Below are positions 34,579 to 43,574 of a DNA stretch of 51,624 nt, in pieces (positions within the stretch are counted from its first letter, which is position 1; each line of letters opens with the position of its first letter). The stretch is from an uncultured Methanobrevibacter sp. (GTDB lineage: Archaea > Methanobacteriota > Methanobacteria > Methanobacteriales > Methanobacteriaceae), in the NCBI RefSeq assembly GCF_902788255.1, contig NZ_CADAJR010000012.1, forward strand, positions 1 to 51,624, read 5' to 3'. The notes below the pieces were generated by a model. It saw only the letters and a list, made by a program, of their open reading frames with translations, was not told the origin of the DNA and did no database searches. The position numbers and the translations under genes are program-made.

Positions 34579-34640
34579 AAAATCACTTATATTATATTTA
34601 AATGTCAAGGGTTAAATAGTATTTGTAACAATTTAATAAC

Positions 34641-35135
34641 ATGAACAAAAAAATCGTCATCATATTAATATTATTGGGGGCTTTCCTGCTATTGCTGAGC
34701 CCGGTATCTGCAAAAGAAAAGGTGAAAGTAAAGATTTCAACCGATAAGTGGCTTAACGGTAAGGGAGTTATCATTATCAAGCTTGTTGACAGTAAAGGCA
34801 AGGAAATCAAAAGCAAAGGAACCCTTCACTATAAAATCACCGCTTCCAACGGGGACTATAAATGGGCCTATGCGCCATACAAGCATCTTCGCTTGAAATA
34901 TGATCCTGGCACATATAGTGTTGAGGTAAAATTTGACGGTGACAGCAAATATAAATCCGCTTCAAAAACAAAGGATGTAACCGTAAAAACAATAAAATCA
35001 GGTTTTAATGCATATACCTATTATGATAATCATAATTGGGGTTTGAATCAGAAAATAGATGATTATATCGAAGATAACTATTGGGATGAAGAAATCTACG
35101 ATGATGCCGCTACATATGACGGTGAAGGATATTAA
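34641..35135 (+). CDS. Secreted protein with Ig-like fold and Tyr/Asp-rich tail
   Basis: The 164-residue protein has a clear signal peptide (residues 1-24, ending SPVSA-KEK). After it comes a beta-rich region (about 25-120) with GTYSVEVKFDGDSKYKSASK, the pattern of archaeal/bacterial Ig-like adhesin repeats. The tail is rich in Tyr, Asp and Asn (NQKIDDYIEDNYWDEEIYDD). The gene is divergent from the MarR gene. Its end faces the small RNA gene on the other strand. Adhesin-like surface proteins are typical of Methanobrevibacter. Confidence 0.72.
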   Translation: MNKKIVIILILLGAFLLLLSPVSAKEKVKVKISTDKWLNGKGVIIIKLVDSKGKEIKSKGTLHYKITASNGDYKWAYAPYKHLRLKYDPGTYSVEVKFDGDSKYKSASKTKDVTVKTIKSGFNAYTYYDNHNWGLNQKIDDYIEDNYWDEEIYDDAATYDGEGY

Positions 35136-35139
35136 AAAA

Positions 35140-35330
35140 ATAATTGAGGTTGGTGTTTAATTATATGGAGGAGAGATTAAACACCAATTTTGACTGATTT
35201 TGGAAAATTTGGCAGATTAATTTTCCGTGTATTAAATTAAAAAATTGTGAAAAGTTAATTTAATACCTTTTTTTAGAGATTGTATTTAACTGTATAAGTG
35301 AAAATTTAGGTTTGCCTAAATTTATGTCAC
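35140..35330 (-). ncRNA. Structured small RNA, copy 2, iron-type promoter
   Basis: On the minus strand: AAATACAATCTC (35,287-35,276), stem 1 with arms GTATTAAATTAA and TTAATTTAATAC (35,266-35,229), the 25-base hairpin element (35,226-35,202), and a terminator-like stem with arms ATTGGTGTTTAAT and ATTAAACACCAA (35,189-35,150) whose loop (35,175-35,162) contains CTCTCCTCC. A T-rich tract follows. The arrangement and most sequence match 27,273-27,420. Stem 1 differs in sequence (AAATTAA/TTAATTT against AAATCAG/CTGATTT) but keeps pairing. The 5' end near 35,330 is inferred from the TATA box. No open frame is present. Confidence 0.78.
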
Positions 35331-35390
35331 TTGTATTAAAGTATGTTCTCATAGTATATAAATGTTTCTAAATTTTTAGGCATACCTAAA
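35305..35390 (-). promoter_or_regulatory. Promoter of small RNA copy 2 between two DtxR/IdeR-like operators
   Basis: Reading the minus strand: palindrome TTTAGGTATGCCTAAA (35,390-35,375), TATA box in AACATTTATATACTATG (TTTATATA at 35,362-35,355), palindrome TTTAGGCAAACCTAAA (35,320-35,305). The upstream operator abuts the stop codon of the TPR gene. Operator spacing is 70 bases. Metal-dependent repression by a DtxR-family protein would block transcription when iron is plentiful. Confidence 0.75.
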
Positions 35391-36398
35391 CTATCCGTAT
35401 CCCAATAATTTTAAGAGAACATATAAAATAAGTATGACTATCAAAATGTAGATTGCAGATTTGTAGGATATGAATTTGGATTGCTTGAACTCGCTGTCCT
35501 TAACCTGTCCGGTTTTCATGATCCTTTCCTTTTCAAATGAGCATTTCTGATAGATTTTTTCCAGGTCATTCGGAAGCCTTCCATACTCGTTCAGCATGCT
35601 GATGGTCTTGTTCAAATGCTTTACCGCTTCCTGATCATCGCCCAGCTCGACACAGCAGAACGCAGCCTTGTAGTTGAAGTTGGTACGCAGTTCCAAATCC
35701 GGGTTGGCTCTTTTTTCATATTGGATGCATCTGTTGTATGCCTTAAGCGCATCCTTATATTCTCCAAGCTCATAGAGTGCATCGGCCTTTGCATTAAATC
35801 CTACTAGTGTGTCCTCATTTTCCAGGGATTTGTTCAGATAGTCGATGGCGTCCCGGTTTTTGCCTTCCTTTTGAAGCATCTGGCCTTTGTATAGGAGCAG
35901 TTTTTCATCGATTCCGTACTGATTTTCGTACTTGTTTAGATTGATCAGGGCATCATGATACTGCTTTGCCTGAATCTGCAGTTCGATTTTACCCATCAGC
36001 ACCTCATTTTTCTTGATTCTTGGCTTTTCGATTTTTGAATAGGAACTGTATTTTTCATAGGCCTTGTCCATGTAGTCCATTGCCTCATCAATGTGGCCCT
36101 TGTTGAACCTTGACAGTGCCTTGTCTGAAATGACATTAATGGATCTAGGTTGCTTTTCGAGATATTTGTCAAAGTATCTTTCACCGTAGTCTCCGTTGTC
36201 ATGGCTTTCGTCATAGTATTGGTAATACATTCCCTTCTCTTCAAGTGCAAGCAGAAAATCTTCATCAATAAGCAAGTCCAAAATACTAAGATATTCATCA
36301 ATATCGTCTTTTCCGTGCCTTTTTCTTGCTAATTTAAGTGCTTCATCATAATTTTTGCTTGAAATATACTGTTTTGCCTGTTCGACAGCATCGCTCAT
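35391..36398 (-). CDS. TPR-repeat protein with C-terminal membrane anchor
   Basis: The 335-residue protein is largely tetratricopeptide repeats. Repeat-like segments read YISSKNYDEALKLARKRHG, DALINLNKYENQYG, DAIDYLNKSLENED and DALKAYNRCIQYEKR. The end is one membrane segment (SAIYILIVILILYVLLKLLG), leaving the repeats in the cytoplasm. TPR proteins act as scaffolds; the partner is unknown. I choose ATG 36,398; nine codons upstream in frame there is only a TTG. Its promoter is divergent from feoB1 and shares the operator at 36,470. Confidence 0.72.
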   Translation of the reverse strand: MSDAVEQAKQYISSKNYDEALKLARKRHGKDDIDEYLSILDLLIDEDFLLALEEKGMYYQYYDESHDNGDYGERYFDKYLEKQPRSINVISDKALSRFNKGHIDEAMDYMDKAYEKYSSYSKIEKPRIKKNEVLMGKIELQIQAKQYHDALINLNKYENQYGIDEKLLLYKGQMLQKEGKNRDAIDYLNKSLENEDTLVGFNAKADALYELGEYKDALKAYNRCIQYEKRANPDLELRTNFNYKAAFCCVELGDDQEAVKHLNKTISMLNEYGRLPNDLEKIYQKCSFEKERIMKTGQVKDSEFKQSKFISYKSAIYILIVILILYVLLKLLGYG

Positions 36399-36469
36399 TA
36401 TATCGACCCTTTTTGAAAATAACAATTAATCTTTATTATTTTTAATTATATATTTAATTATATAAGTAA

Positions 36470-36500
36470 TTTTGGTATGCCTAAATCATATATATAAATA
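36470..36500 (+). promoter_or_regulatory. Metal-type operator and TATA box of the first feoB
   Basis: TTTTGGTATGCCTAAA (36,470-36,485) differs in one base from the consensus palindrome and is followed by TATATATAAATA (36,489-36,500). A second operator is not visible. Leftward TATA-like sequence of the TPR gene lies on the other side, so the operator may control both. Confidence 0.6.
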
Positions 36501-36581
36501 ATATGAGGATAATAGAATTATTAGAGGAATTTAATTTTTTTTGAATACTAAATTTAATTGATGAGCTACGTTGGAATCGTT

Positions 36582-38600
36582 ATGGAAAAGTTGATTGTAG
36601 GTTTGGCAGGAAATCCGAATGTGGGTAAGACCACTGTTTTTAATCTTTTGACAGGTATGCATCAGCATGTGGGCAATTGGCCTGGAAAGACAGTTGAAAG
36701 GGCAGAAGGTCATTTTGTGCATGGAAATTATGAGTATAATCTTATTGACTTGCCGGGAAATTATGCATTGAGTGCCCACACAATCGAGGAGATTGTTTCA
36801 AGGGATTTTATTGTTGATGACAATTCGGATGTTATAGTTAATGTTGTTGATGCGGCCAATCTTGAACGTAATTTGTACCTGACAGTTCAGATGATGGAGC
36901 TGGGTGCAAACTTGATATTGGCACTTAACATGAACGATTTTGCCAAGAAAAGGGAACACTTCATTAACATTGACTTGATGAGTGAACTGCTTGGTTTTCC
37001 AATCATTGAAATCAATGCCAAAACTGGTGACGGAATTGAAGAGCTGCTGACAACCGTTGAACATCAGGCAGCAAATCCTATCGATTCCAGTTTAAAGCTG
37101 GCATATGGTGCCGAGCTAAAAGAGCATTTGGATGATATGCAGAAACTAATTGAAAAGGATGAGAATCTGCTGGATGTGCCTTCAATATGGACTGCAATCA
37201 AGTTGCTTGAAAAGGACAGCATTGTAATAAAAAAGGTCCAGAATTCCAAGAACAGTTCTGAAATTTTCATTGAAACAGACAAGGTGTCAAAGCATCTTCA
37301 CGATATCTACAAGGAAAGTGCCGAAGAGGTTATTGCAAATGCAAGATATGCCTTCATCGGAGGTTTGATGGCCGAGGCTGTTGAAAGACCTGCCGTTGAA
37401 AAGGAAACCATGAGTGATAAGATAGACAAGATTGTCACCAACAGAATTTTGGCGATTCCTATTTTCATTGTACTCATGTATCTGATGTTTGAAGTAACCT
37501 ATGTCCTGGGGGACCCTTTTGAAGCGTTGATTGCTCAATTTTTCAAGTTTCTTTCAGGGGAGGTTGCTGTATATATAGCCAATCCATATCTCAAATCATT
37601 CATTTGTGATGCGGTCATCGGTGGAGTAGGTGGGGTCTTGACATATCTGCCTGTAATCGTGATAATATTTTTATTCTTAAGCATTCTGGAAGACTGCGGT
37701 TATCTTGCAAGGGCCGCATTTACATTGGATATTATAATGCACAAGCTGGTTGGGCTTCACGGTAAGGCATTCATCCCCATGGTTTTGGGATTCGGTTGTG
37801 GGGTGCCTGCCATCATGGCAACAAGGACCCTGGAGAATGAAAAAGACCGTATGCTTGCGATGATGCTTGTTCCGTTCATGTCATGTACTGCAAGGCTGCC
37901 TATTTATGCAGTGTTTATTGCGGCGTTTTTTAATGAACACAATGGAATTGTGCTGCTGTCAATGTATGTGTTGGGTATTGTTGTAGCGCTTATTGTTGCC
38001 GCTATCCTGAAAAGGACAATGTTTAAGGGGCTGTCCACTCCATTTGTAATGGAACTTCCAACATACAAGATACCTTCAGTTAAGGGTGTATTGCTGCATA
38101 CATGGGAAAAATCAAAAGGATTCCTGAAAAAGGCAGGTACACTGATCTTTGTATGTTCCGTGGTATTGTGGGTTTTAAGCATTTTCCCATTGGGTGTAAA
38201 ATATGCCTCTGCCGACAGTCTGTTGGGTCAGATCGGAAGCGTTATTGCCCCTATTTTTGCTCCGTTAGGATTTGGAACATGGCAAGCGGCTGTTGCAATC
38301 ATTTCAGGTTTGGCTGCCAAGGAAGTTGTTGTGGCTACTTTCGGAACTCTTTCAGGCATCAGCGGTGATGACAATGAAGGAATTACAAGAATAGTTCAGG
38401 ATACTTTCACACCACTTTCAGCATATTCATTCATGGCATTCACATTGCTGTATGTGCCATGTATAGGTACAATTGGGGCTATCAAGCAGGAAACCAATGG
38501 ATACAGATGGGCCTTAATCATGTGTGCAATTACTATAACAACCGCATACATCGTTTCATTCCTGATTTATAATGTGGGTCTGTTAGTTGGGTTTGTGTAG
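36582..38600 (+). CDS. feoB: Ferrous iron transporter FeoB, copy 1
   Basis: The 672-residue protein imports Fe(II). The N-terminal GTPase domain has G1 GNPNVGKTT (10-18), G3 DLPG (near 55) and G4 NMND (near 116), followed by the membrane part with two Gate-type repeats ([26 protein letters not shown]). The Cys in GFGCGVPA and SCTARLP of the transporter core is conserved. I choose ATG 36,582, matching the start of copy 2. It lies in a metal-regulated block with feoB2 and feoA. Compared with copy 2 it uses many more G/C-ending codons, although the proteins are close to three-quarters identical by eye. Confidence 0.93.
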   Translation: MEKLIVGLAGNPNVGKTTVFNLLTGMHQHVGNWPGKTVERAEGHFVHGNYEYNLIDLPGNYALSAHTIEEIVSRDFIVDDNSDVIVNVVDAANLERNLYLTVQMMELGANLILALNMNDFAKKREHFINIDLMSELLGFPIIEINAKTGDGIEELLTTVEHQAANPIDSSLKLAYGAELKEHLDDMQKLIEKDENLLDVPSIWTAIKLLEKDSIVIKKVQNSKNSSEIFIETDKVSKHLHDIYKESAEEVIANARYAFIGGLMAEAVERPAVEKETMSDKIDKIVTNRILAIPIFIVLMYLMFEVTYVLGDPFEALIAQFFKFLSGEVAVYIANPYLKSFICDAVIGGVGGVLTYLPVIVIIFLFLSILEDCGYLARAAFTLDIIMHKLVGLHGKAFIPMVLGFGCGVPAIMATRTLENEKDRMLAMMLVPFMSCTARLPIYAVFIAAFFNEHNGIVLLSMYVLGIVVALIVAAILKRTMFKGLSTPFVMELPTYKIPSVKGVLLHTWEKSKGFLKKAGTLIFVCSVVLWVLSIFPLGVKYASADSLLGQIGSVIAPIFAPLGFGTWQAAVAIISGLAAKEVVVATFGTLSGISGDDNEGITRIVQDTFTPLSAYSFMAFTLLYVPCIGTIGAIKQETNGYRWALIMCAITITTAYIVSFLIYNVGLLVGFV

Positions 38601-38648
38601 GTTTCAATTCAATGTTTTTGTAGTAATTTTTTTTAATTTTTAAATTGT

Positions 38649-38713
38649 TTTTGGCATACCTAAATATTTATATGTAATAAAATACAATGTAATATTGTTT
38701 AGGCAAACCTAAT
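38649..38713 (+). promoter_or_regulatory. Double-operator promoter of the second feoB
   Basis: TTTTGGCATACCTAAA (38,649-38,664), TATA box TTTATAT (38,667-38,673), then TTTAGGCAAACCTAAT (38,698-38,713). Operator spacing is 49 bases. Same layout as the small RNA promoters. Confidence 0.75.
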
Positions 38714-38800
38714 TTTTTTGAATTAGGACTTAAACTAAAAAATTTTTTAGTAAATAATAACATTTTTTTCAAAGATGTTATCAAAATGGGAGAATGGTTA

Positions 38801-40855
38801 ATGACAGAATTAATTGTAGGATTAGCAGGTAATCCTAACGTGGGTAAAACCACCGTTTTTAATCGATTAACTGGTATGCGCCAACATGTAGGTAACTGGC
38901 CTGGAAAAACTGTCGAAAGGGCAGAAGGTCATTTCAAGCATGGAAGCTATGACTATGATGTTATTGATTTACCAGGTAATTATGCATTAAGTGCTCATTC
39001 CATGGAAGAAATCGTATCAAGGGATTTCATTGTGGATGATGACTCTGATGTAATTATTAACGTGGTTGATGCTGCTAATTTAGAAAGAAACTTATATTTA
39101 ACAGTACAAATGATGGAATTAGGAGCCAATCTTGTAATGGCTCTTAACATGAACGATTTTGCTAAGAAAAAGGACCACATCATCAATATTAAATTGATGA
39201 GTGAACTATTAGGTTTTCCGGTAGTTGAAGTAAACGCTAAAACCGGTGACGGATTTGATGAATTGCTGACAACCGTTGAAAAACAGGCAGCAAAACCGAT
39301 TGATTCTAGCGCAAAGTTATCATACGGGGATGAATTGAGGGGACATTTGGTTCCTATTCAAGAATTAATCGAGCAAGACAGTTCATTAATGGATGTTCCT
39401 TCAGTTTGGACTGCAGTAAAACTATTAGAGAAAGATTCAATCGTAATCGACAAGGTTCAACAGTCAAGCAAAAGTTCTCAGATTATGGTTGAAGTTGACA
39501 AAGTGGCAAGTCACCTTCATGACGTATATAAGGAAGGTGCAGAAGAAGTTGTTGCAAATGCAAGATATGCATTTATCGGGGGCTTAATGGCAGAGGCTGT
39601 CAAAAGACCTTCCGTTGAAAAAGAGTCAACAACTGATAAAATCGATAAAATAGTAACCAATAGAATTTTAGCACCAATAATATTTGTTGTAATTATTTTC
39701 TTGTTGTTCCATTTAACATTTACCATTTCTACTCCATTCTGTGATGCAATCGATGAAGGATTTGCAATGTTGGCAGGATATATGGAAACCGTTATCTCTG
39801 ATCCAACTTTATTATCCTTTGTAAATGACGGTATCATCGGGGGTGTAGGTGGAGTACTTGTATTCTTGCCTCAAATTATTATCATGTTCTTGTTATTAAG
39901 TATTTTAGAAGACAGCGGATACTTAGCAAGAGCAGCATTCACATTAGATATGGTTATGCACAAACTTGTGGGTCTTCACGGTAAAGCATTCATTCCTATG
40001 ATTTTAGGATTCGGTTGTGGTGTACCTGCAATTATGGCAACAAGAACAATGGAAAACGAATCAGACCGTATTCTTGCAATGATGCTTATTCCGTTCATGT
40101 CATGTACTGCAAGAATGCCTATCTACGCAATGTTCACCGCAGCATTTTTCGGAGCAATTCCGGTATTTGCTTTAGGACCATTTGTAGTGACTCAACAATC
40201 CCTTATTGTAACTTCAATGTATCTTATCGGTATTGTTGTGGCATTGATTGTAGCAGCTATCCTTAAAAGAACACTCTTCAAAGGAATGTCCGCTCCGTTT
40301 GTTATGGAACTTCCAACATATAAAGTCCCATCCGTAAAAGGTGTGCTCTTACACACTTGGGAGAAAACCAAAGGGTTCCTCAGAAAAGCAGGTACCATCA
40401 TTTTAGGTTCAACAATTGTAATCTGGATTTTAAGTACCCTGCCGTTCGGTGTTGAATACGGATCTGCAGACAGTATATTAGGTATGATCGGTTCAGTAAT
40501 TGCACCAATCTTTACTCCAATGGGTTACGGAACCTGGCAAGCTGGTATTGCAATCATTACAGGTTTAGTAGCTAAAGAAGTTGTAGTATCTACATTCGGA
40601 ACATTATCCGGTGTTGAAGAGGATGATGAAGCTGGAATGACTGCAATGGTTAAAGACTTGTTCACTCCATTGTCTTCATTCGCATTCATGGTGTTCACAT
40701 TATTATACATACCATGTTTCGCTGCTATCGGTGCAATCAGACAGGAAACCAATGGTTTCAAATGGCCATTAATAATGTCCGGTATCACTTTGGTAACTGC
40801 ATACATTGTATCCTTCTTAGTATACAATATCGGTTTATTAGCTGGTTTCGGATAA
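38801..40855 (+). CDS. feoB: Ferrous iron transporter FeoB, copy 2
   Basis: The 684-residue protein has the same domain plan as copy 1: GTPase G1 [20 protein letters not shown], then the membrane transporter with [14 protein letters not shown] and [10 protein letters not shown]. It is about 12 residues longer in an extracellular loop (near 445-460, [14 protein letters not shown]). The start at 38,801 follows GGGAG by eight bases. Codon choice is of the AT-ending type seen in highly expressed genes, unlike copy 1, so I infer that this is the main transporter. It is followed by a terminator hairpin and a separate feoA promoter, so feoA is not strictly in its operon. Confidence 0.93.
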   Translation: MTELIVGLAGNPNVGKTTVFNRLTGMRQHVGNWPGKTVERAEGHFKHGSYDYDVIDLPGNYALSAHSMEEIVSRDFIVDDDSDVIINVVDAANLERNLYLTVQMMELGANLVMALNMNDFAKKKDHIINIKLMSELLGFPVVEVNAKTGDGFDELLTTVEKQAAKPIDSSAKLSYGDELRGHLVPIQELIEQDSSLMDVPSVWTAVKLLEKDSIVIDKVQQSSKSSQIMVEVDKVASHLHDVYKEGAEEVVANARYAFIGGLMAEAVKRPSVEKESTTDKIDKIVTNRILAPIIFVVIIFLLFHLTFTISTPFCDAIDEGFAMLAGYMETVISDPTLLSFVNDGIIGGVGGVLVFLPQIIIMFLLLSILEDSGYLARAAFTLDMVMHKLVGLHGKAFIPMILGFGCGVPAIMATRTMENESDRILAMMLIPFMSCTARMPIYAMFTAAFFGAIPVFALGPFVVTQQSLIVTSMYLIGIVVALIVAAILKRTLFKGMSAPFVMELPTYKVPSVKGVLLHTWEKTKGFLRKAGTIILGSTIVIWILSTLPFGVEYGSADSILGMIGSVIAPIFTPMGYGTWQAGIAIITGLVAKEVVVSTFGTLSGVEEDDEAGMTAMVKDLFTPLSSFAFMVFTLLYIPCFAAIGAIRQETNGFKWPLIMSGITLVTAYIVSFLVYNIGLLAGFG

Positions 40856-40870
40856 ATATGAAAATTCAAT

Positions 40871-40908
40871 GATGATTAGATTTAATCTAATTATCATCAA
40901 ATTTTTTA
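40871..40908 (+). terminator. Terminator hairpin after the second feoB
   Basis: GATGATTAGATT and AATCTAATTATCATC form an inverted repeat at 40,871-40,898, followed directly by a T run (ATTTTTT). Stem plus T-run is consistent with transcription termination. Confidence 0.6.
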
Positions 40909-40960
40909 GTCATGACTAAATATTTATATATTACATACAACAAAGTTTAGTATACCTAAA
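40905..40960 (+). promoter_or_regulatory. Double-operator promoter of feoA
   Basis: TTTAGTCATGACTAAA (40,905-40,920), TATA box TATTTATATA (40,921-40,930), then TTTAGTATACCTAAA (40,946-40,960). Both sites are variants of the metal-type palindrome, with spacing 41 bases. The first operator also overlaps the T run of the terminator. Confidence 0.7.
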
Positions 40961-40988
40961 AAATTATTTTTTCAGAGAGGATGAAATA

Positions 40989-41219
40989 ATGTCAAAAACT
41001 TTAAGAGATGCAAAACCAGGAGAAACAGTCACTATCGTTAAGTATCACGACACTGGGGATGCTGGTTTAAAAAGACACTTATTAGGTATGGGTTTTGTTA
41101 AAGGTGCAGAGCTTAAAATCAAAAAGGTTGCAACTTTAGGTGATCCTATCGAGTTAAGTGTAAAAGGATACGATATTTGTCTTCGTAAAGAAGAAGCTGA
41201 AAATATTGAAGTGGAATAA
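40989..41219 (+). CDS. feoA: FeoA, ferrous iron transport accessory protein
   Basis: The 76-residue SH3-like protein contains RDAKPGETVTIVKYHDTGDA, KRHLLGMGFVKGAELKIKKV and GYDICLRKEEAENIEVE, all typical of FeoA. It supports FeoB function in the cytoplasm. AGAGAGG precedes the ATG. The promoter has two metal-type operators, so it belongs to the iron regulon of this window. A zinc-ribbon gene follows after 50 bases. Confidence 0.92.
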   Translation: MSKTLRDAKPGETVTIVKYHDTGDAGLKRHLLGMGFVKGAELKIKKVATLGDPIELSVKGYDICLRKEEAENIEVE

Positions 41220-41269
41220 ACTTCAATGTTTTTATTATTTTTTTTAACTATTTTTTAAGGGTGTTTATC

Positions 41270-41473
41270 ATGAAATGTCGTATGTGCGGTTTCGAATTTG
41301 ATGAGAATGATTTGGAAAACCGTGGATGTTCTAGCTGTGGAAAACACAGTAACTGCAATCAGATTCACTGTCCAAACTGTGGATTTGCAAACTCTCCAGA
41401 ACTAAATCAGGAATTCGAGTTTATCGTAAAACTCAAAGATAAAATTAAAAACAGAAAAAAAGCTACAAATTAA
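41270..41473 (+). CDS. Small zinc-ribbon protein following feoA
   Basis: The 67-residue protein has Cys pairs CRMC, CSSC and CPNC plus a further Cys (SNCNQIHC), consistent with one or two zinc or iron sites. The C-terminal part is a charged helix (KLKDKIKNRKK). I choose ATG 41,270, with GGGTG upstream; GTG 41,261 is in frame but overlaps it. It lies just after feoA and is probably in the same transcript. It could take the place of FeoC, a small cysteine-containing helper in bacteria, but the sequence is not the same. Its stop overlaps the end of the convergent cobalt ATPase gene by four bases. Confidence 0.72.
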   Translation: MKCRMCGFEFDENDLENRGCSSCGKHSNCNQIHCPNCGFANSPELNQEFEFIVKLKDKIKNRKKATN

Positions 41474-42309
41474 ATATTTTTAGCTTTTAATATTTCTTGA
41501 ACCGTTTCTTCGATACTTAATTTTTCAGTATCAACATTTAATCCGTTTTCTTTTAGCTTATAAAGTATTTCAGTTGTAACCGGGGCTTTTAGATGAGCTT
41601 TTTTTAACAGTTCCTTATCGGAAAATATCTGATGCTTGTCCCCTTCTGCAATAATCTCACCATTGTAGAGGACAAATATCTTGTCTGCAAACTCATTGAC
41701 CATTTCAATGTCATGTGATGAGATGACTATGCTTATTCCTTCTTCATTCAGTTTATTTAAAATGTCCAATACCTTATCGACACCTTCAGGGTCAAGTCCC
41801 GCAGTAGGTTCGTCAAGAATCATTATTTCAGGTCTCATAGCCACAATGCCTGCAATGGCAACTCTTTTCTGCTGGCCGCCACTTAGGTGGTGTGGAGTCT
41901 TATCCTCAAACCCGCTCATACCAACCATTTCCAGTGATTCGACAATCCTTTTTTTGACTTCATCATAATCAAGACCCAAATTCATAGGTCCGAATGCCAC
42001 ATCTTCCTTTACTGTCGGTGCAAACAGCTGGTCATTTGGATCCTGGAATACGATACCTACCTTCTGTCTGACTTTAAGCAGTTCATCCCTTTCAAAGACA
42101 ATTTCCTCACCGTCTATCTCAACATGTCCTGATGTGGGTTCGCTCAATCCGTTGAAATGTGAAAACAGTGTGGATTTTCCGGCACCATTCGGTCCCATAA
42201 TGGCTATCTTTTCGCCTTTCCTGATTTTAATGTTGACATTTTTTAAAGCTTGAGTTCCATCTGGATATGTAAATGATAAGTTTTTTGTCTCTAAATGAAT
42301 TTGTTCCAT
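41470..42309 (-). CDS. cbiO: Cobalt/nickel ECF transporter ATPase CbiO
   Basis: The 279-residue ABC ATPase has Walker A GPNGAGKST (39-47), the Q-loop FQDPNDQLF, signature LSGGQQKRV (near 142), Walker B IMILDEPTAGLD (near 160), and the H-loop SSHDIEM. FQDPNDQLFAPTVKEDVAFG is typical of ECF/CbiO ATPases. It powers metal uptake with CbiM, CbiN and CbiQ, encoded upstream in the same direction. The gene is nine bases after cbiQ. Confidence 0.92.
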   Translation of the reverse strand: MEQIHLETKNLSFTYPDGTQALKNVNIKIRKGEKIAIMGPNGAGKSTLFSHFNGLSEPTSGHVEIDGEEIVFERDELLKVRQKVGIVFQDPNDQLFAPTVKEDVAFGPMNLGLDYDEVKKRIVESLEMVGMSGFEDKTPHHLSGGQQKRVAIAGIVAMRPEIMILDEPTAGLDPEGVDKVLDILNKLNEEGISIVISSHDIEMVNEFADKIFVLYNGEIIAEGDKHQIFSDKELLKKAHLKAPVTTEILYKLKENGLNVDTEKLSIEETVQEILKAKNI

Positions 42310-42317
42310 TATTCCAC

Positions 42318-43148
42318 CTAATTAATTGATAATTTCTGTCCGAAGTAACCTAACTGTCCGGAGTATTTGAATATGATGATTTCAATTATTATGACTATTA
42401 TGATTATTGCCAATAAGAACATATAATCGCTTCTTTCGGGAGATTTCTTTTCATCAAACATTTCAGAGGCATCCGAAAAACCACGACTCACCATACTTTT
42501 GTGAACCCTTTCACCTTGTTCATATGCCTTTAAAAACATCATTCCTATGGTGTAGCCCACCTGTTTGACTCTCCATTTGTAGGGAGTGTTTTTCGCGTGG
42601 ATGCTGAAGTTTCTTGATTTTTGACTTTTGCGGATTGCAGCAAGTTCATCAACAAACAGAAAGAGGAAGCGGACCATGATTGAAAGAATCATTGCCAAAT
42701 CTCTCGGCATCTTAAGTTTTCTAAAGGAACTGGCCATTTCCTGCAGAGGAGTGGTTGATGAGTAGATGATTATCGCAGTCAAGGTGGTTATCATACGCAC
42801 CAATAACAGCACCGCCCAGTTCAGTCCGACATCAGTGACGGTAAGCCATGAGTAACTCCAGATAACATTTCCCGGCTGTATGAATGGCTGAAAAATTATG
42901 ATCGCTCCACCGAATGGAAGCAGCATCAAAAGTCTCTTAAAAGAATCAATATAGGATAATTTTGCCATTTTCAGAATAACAAGCAATACTATTTCTAAAA
43001 CAAGGGGTATGAAAATTTCCTGTGAAACAACACAAACTATGATTATAAAAATGGTGGAAATGAGTTTTATTCTCCCTTCCAAATCATGAATTGGGCTATT
43101 CTGTGACGCTAAGTCATCAAATCTTATAATCTGTGTTATGTCAGGCAT
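42318..43148 (-). CDS. cbiQ: Cobalt/nickel ECF transporter transmembrane protein CbiQ
   Basis: The 276-residue integral membrane protein has five or six membrane segments and the coupling-helix sequences of the ECF T component, AAIRKSQKSRNF and YEQGERVHKSMVSRGF, which contact the ATPase. The order cbiM-cbiN-cbiQ-cbiO is conserved for cobalt or nickel uptake. A 119-base gap separates it from cbiN. Confidence 0.9.
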   Translation of the reverse strand: MPDITQIIRFDDLASQNSPIHDLEGRIKLISTIFIIIVCVVSQEIFIPLVLEIVLLVILKMAKLSYIDSFKRLLMLLPFGGAIIIFQPFIQPGNVIWSYSWLTVTDVGLNWAVLLLVRMITTLTAIIIYSSTTPLQEMASSFRKLKMPRDLAMILSIMVRFLFLFVDELAAIRKSQKSRNFSIHAKNTPYKWRVKQVGYTIGMMFLKAYEQGERVHKSMVSRGFSDASEMFDEKKSPERSDYMFLLAIIIIVIIIEIIIFKYSGQLGYFGQKLSIN

Positions 43149-43267
43149 GATTATTCACTATTATAATATTAAAAATTAGTCATATATTATTATTTGGTTA
43201 TGTCAATTTTAGTCAATTTCAATTACTTTTTAAAAAAAAGGGAATAAAGAAATTAAATAAAACTTAT

Positions 43268-43573
43268 TTAATTTCTGTTTCTTACGACCTCTGCAACCGC
43301 ATATCCTAAAACTAAGGTTACTATTGTACCTATTACCAAGGCCACAATTTGCAACATTTGGTTATCAGGATTACTTGCAAATGCATAATCGGGGAATATT
43401 GCTCCAGGTATTCCTTTGATTTCTTCTACTGAGAAATCTTCCGGAAGTCCGGAGTCCTCTGCAGATTTTTCTAATCCGTCTGGGTCACCAGATGCAATGT
43501 ATGGTGAAAGCACACAGATTATTACACAGATTACTACTGCAATACCAATTAACATTAAATCTTTTTGTTCCAT
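43268..43573 (-). CDS. cbiN: Cobalt transport protein CbiN
   Basis: The 101-residue protein has two membrane segments (about 5-28 and 75-95) with a loop GLEKSAEDSGLPEDFSVEEI between, which is the standard CbiN form. I choose ATG 43,573, since upstream sequence is the end of cbiM with GGGGGA as its ribosome-binding site. One base separates the two genes. The presence of CbiN supports cobalt over nickel as substrate, since nickel systems often use other helper proteins. Confidence 0.9.
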   Translation of the reverse strand: MEQKDLMLIGIAVVICVIICVLSPYIASGDPDGLEKSAEDSGLPEDFSVEEIKGIPGAIFPDYAFASNPDNQMLQIVALVIGTIVTLVLGYAVAEVVRNRN

Positions 43574-43574
43574 T

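Noticed and set aside
36561-36581. Upstream start for the first feoB
   Set aside because: The second feoB starts at the equivalent ATG with a strong ribosome-binding site, and the extra residues have no match.
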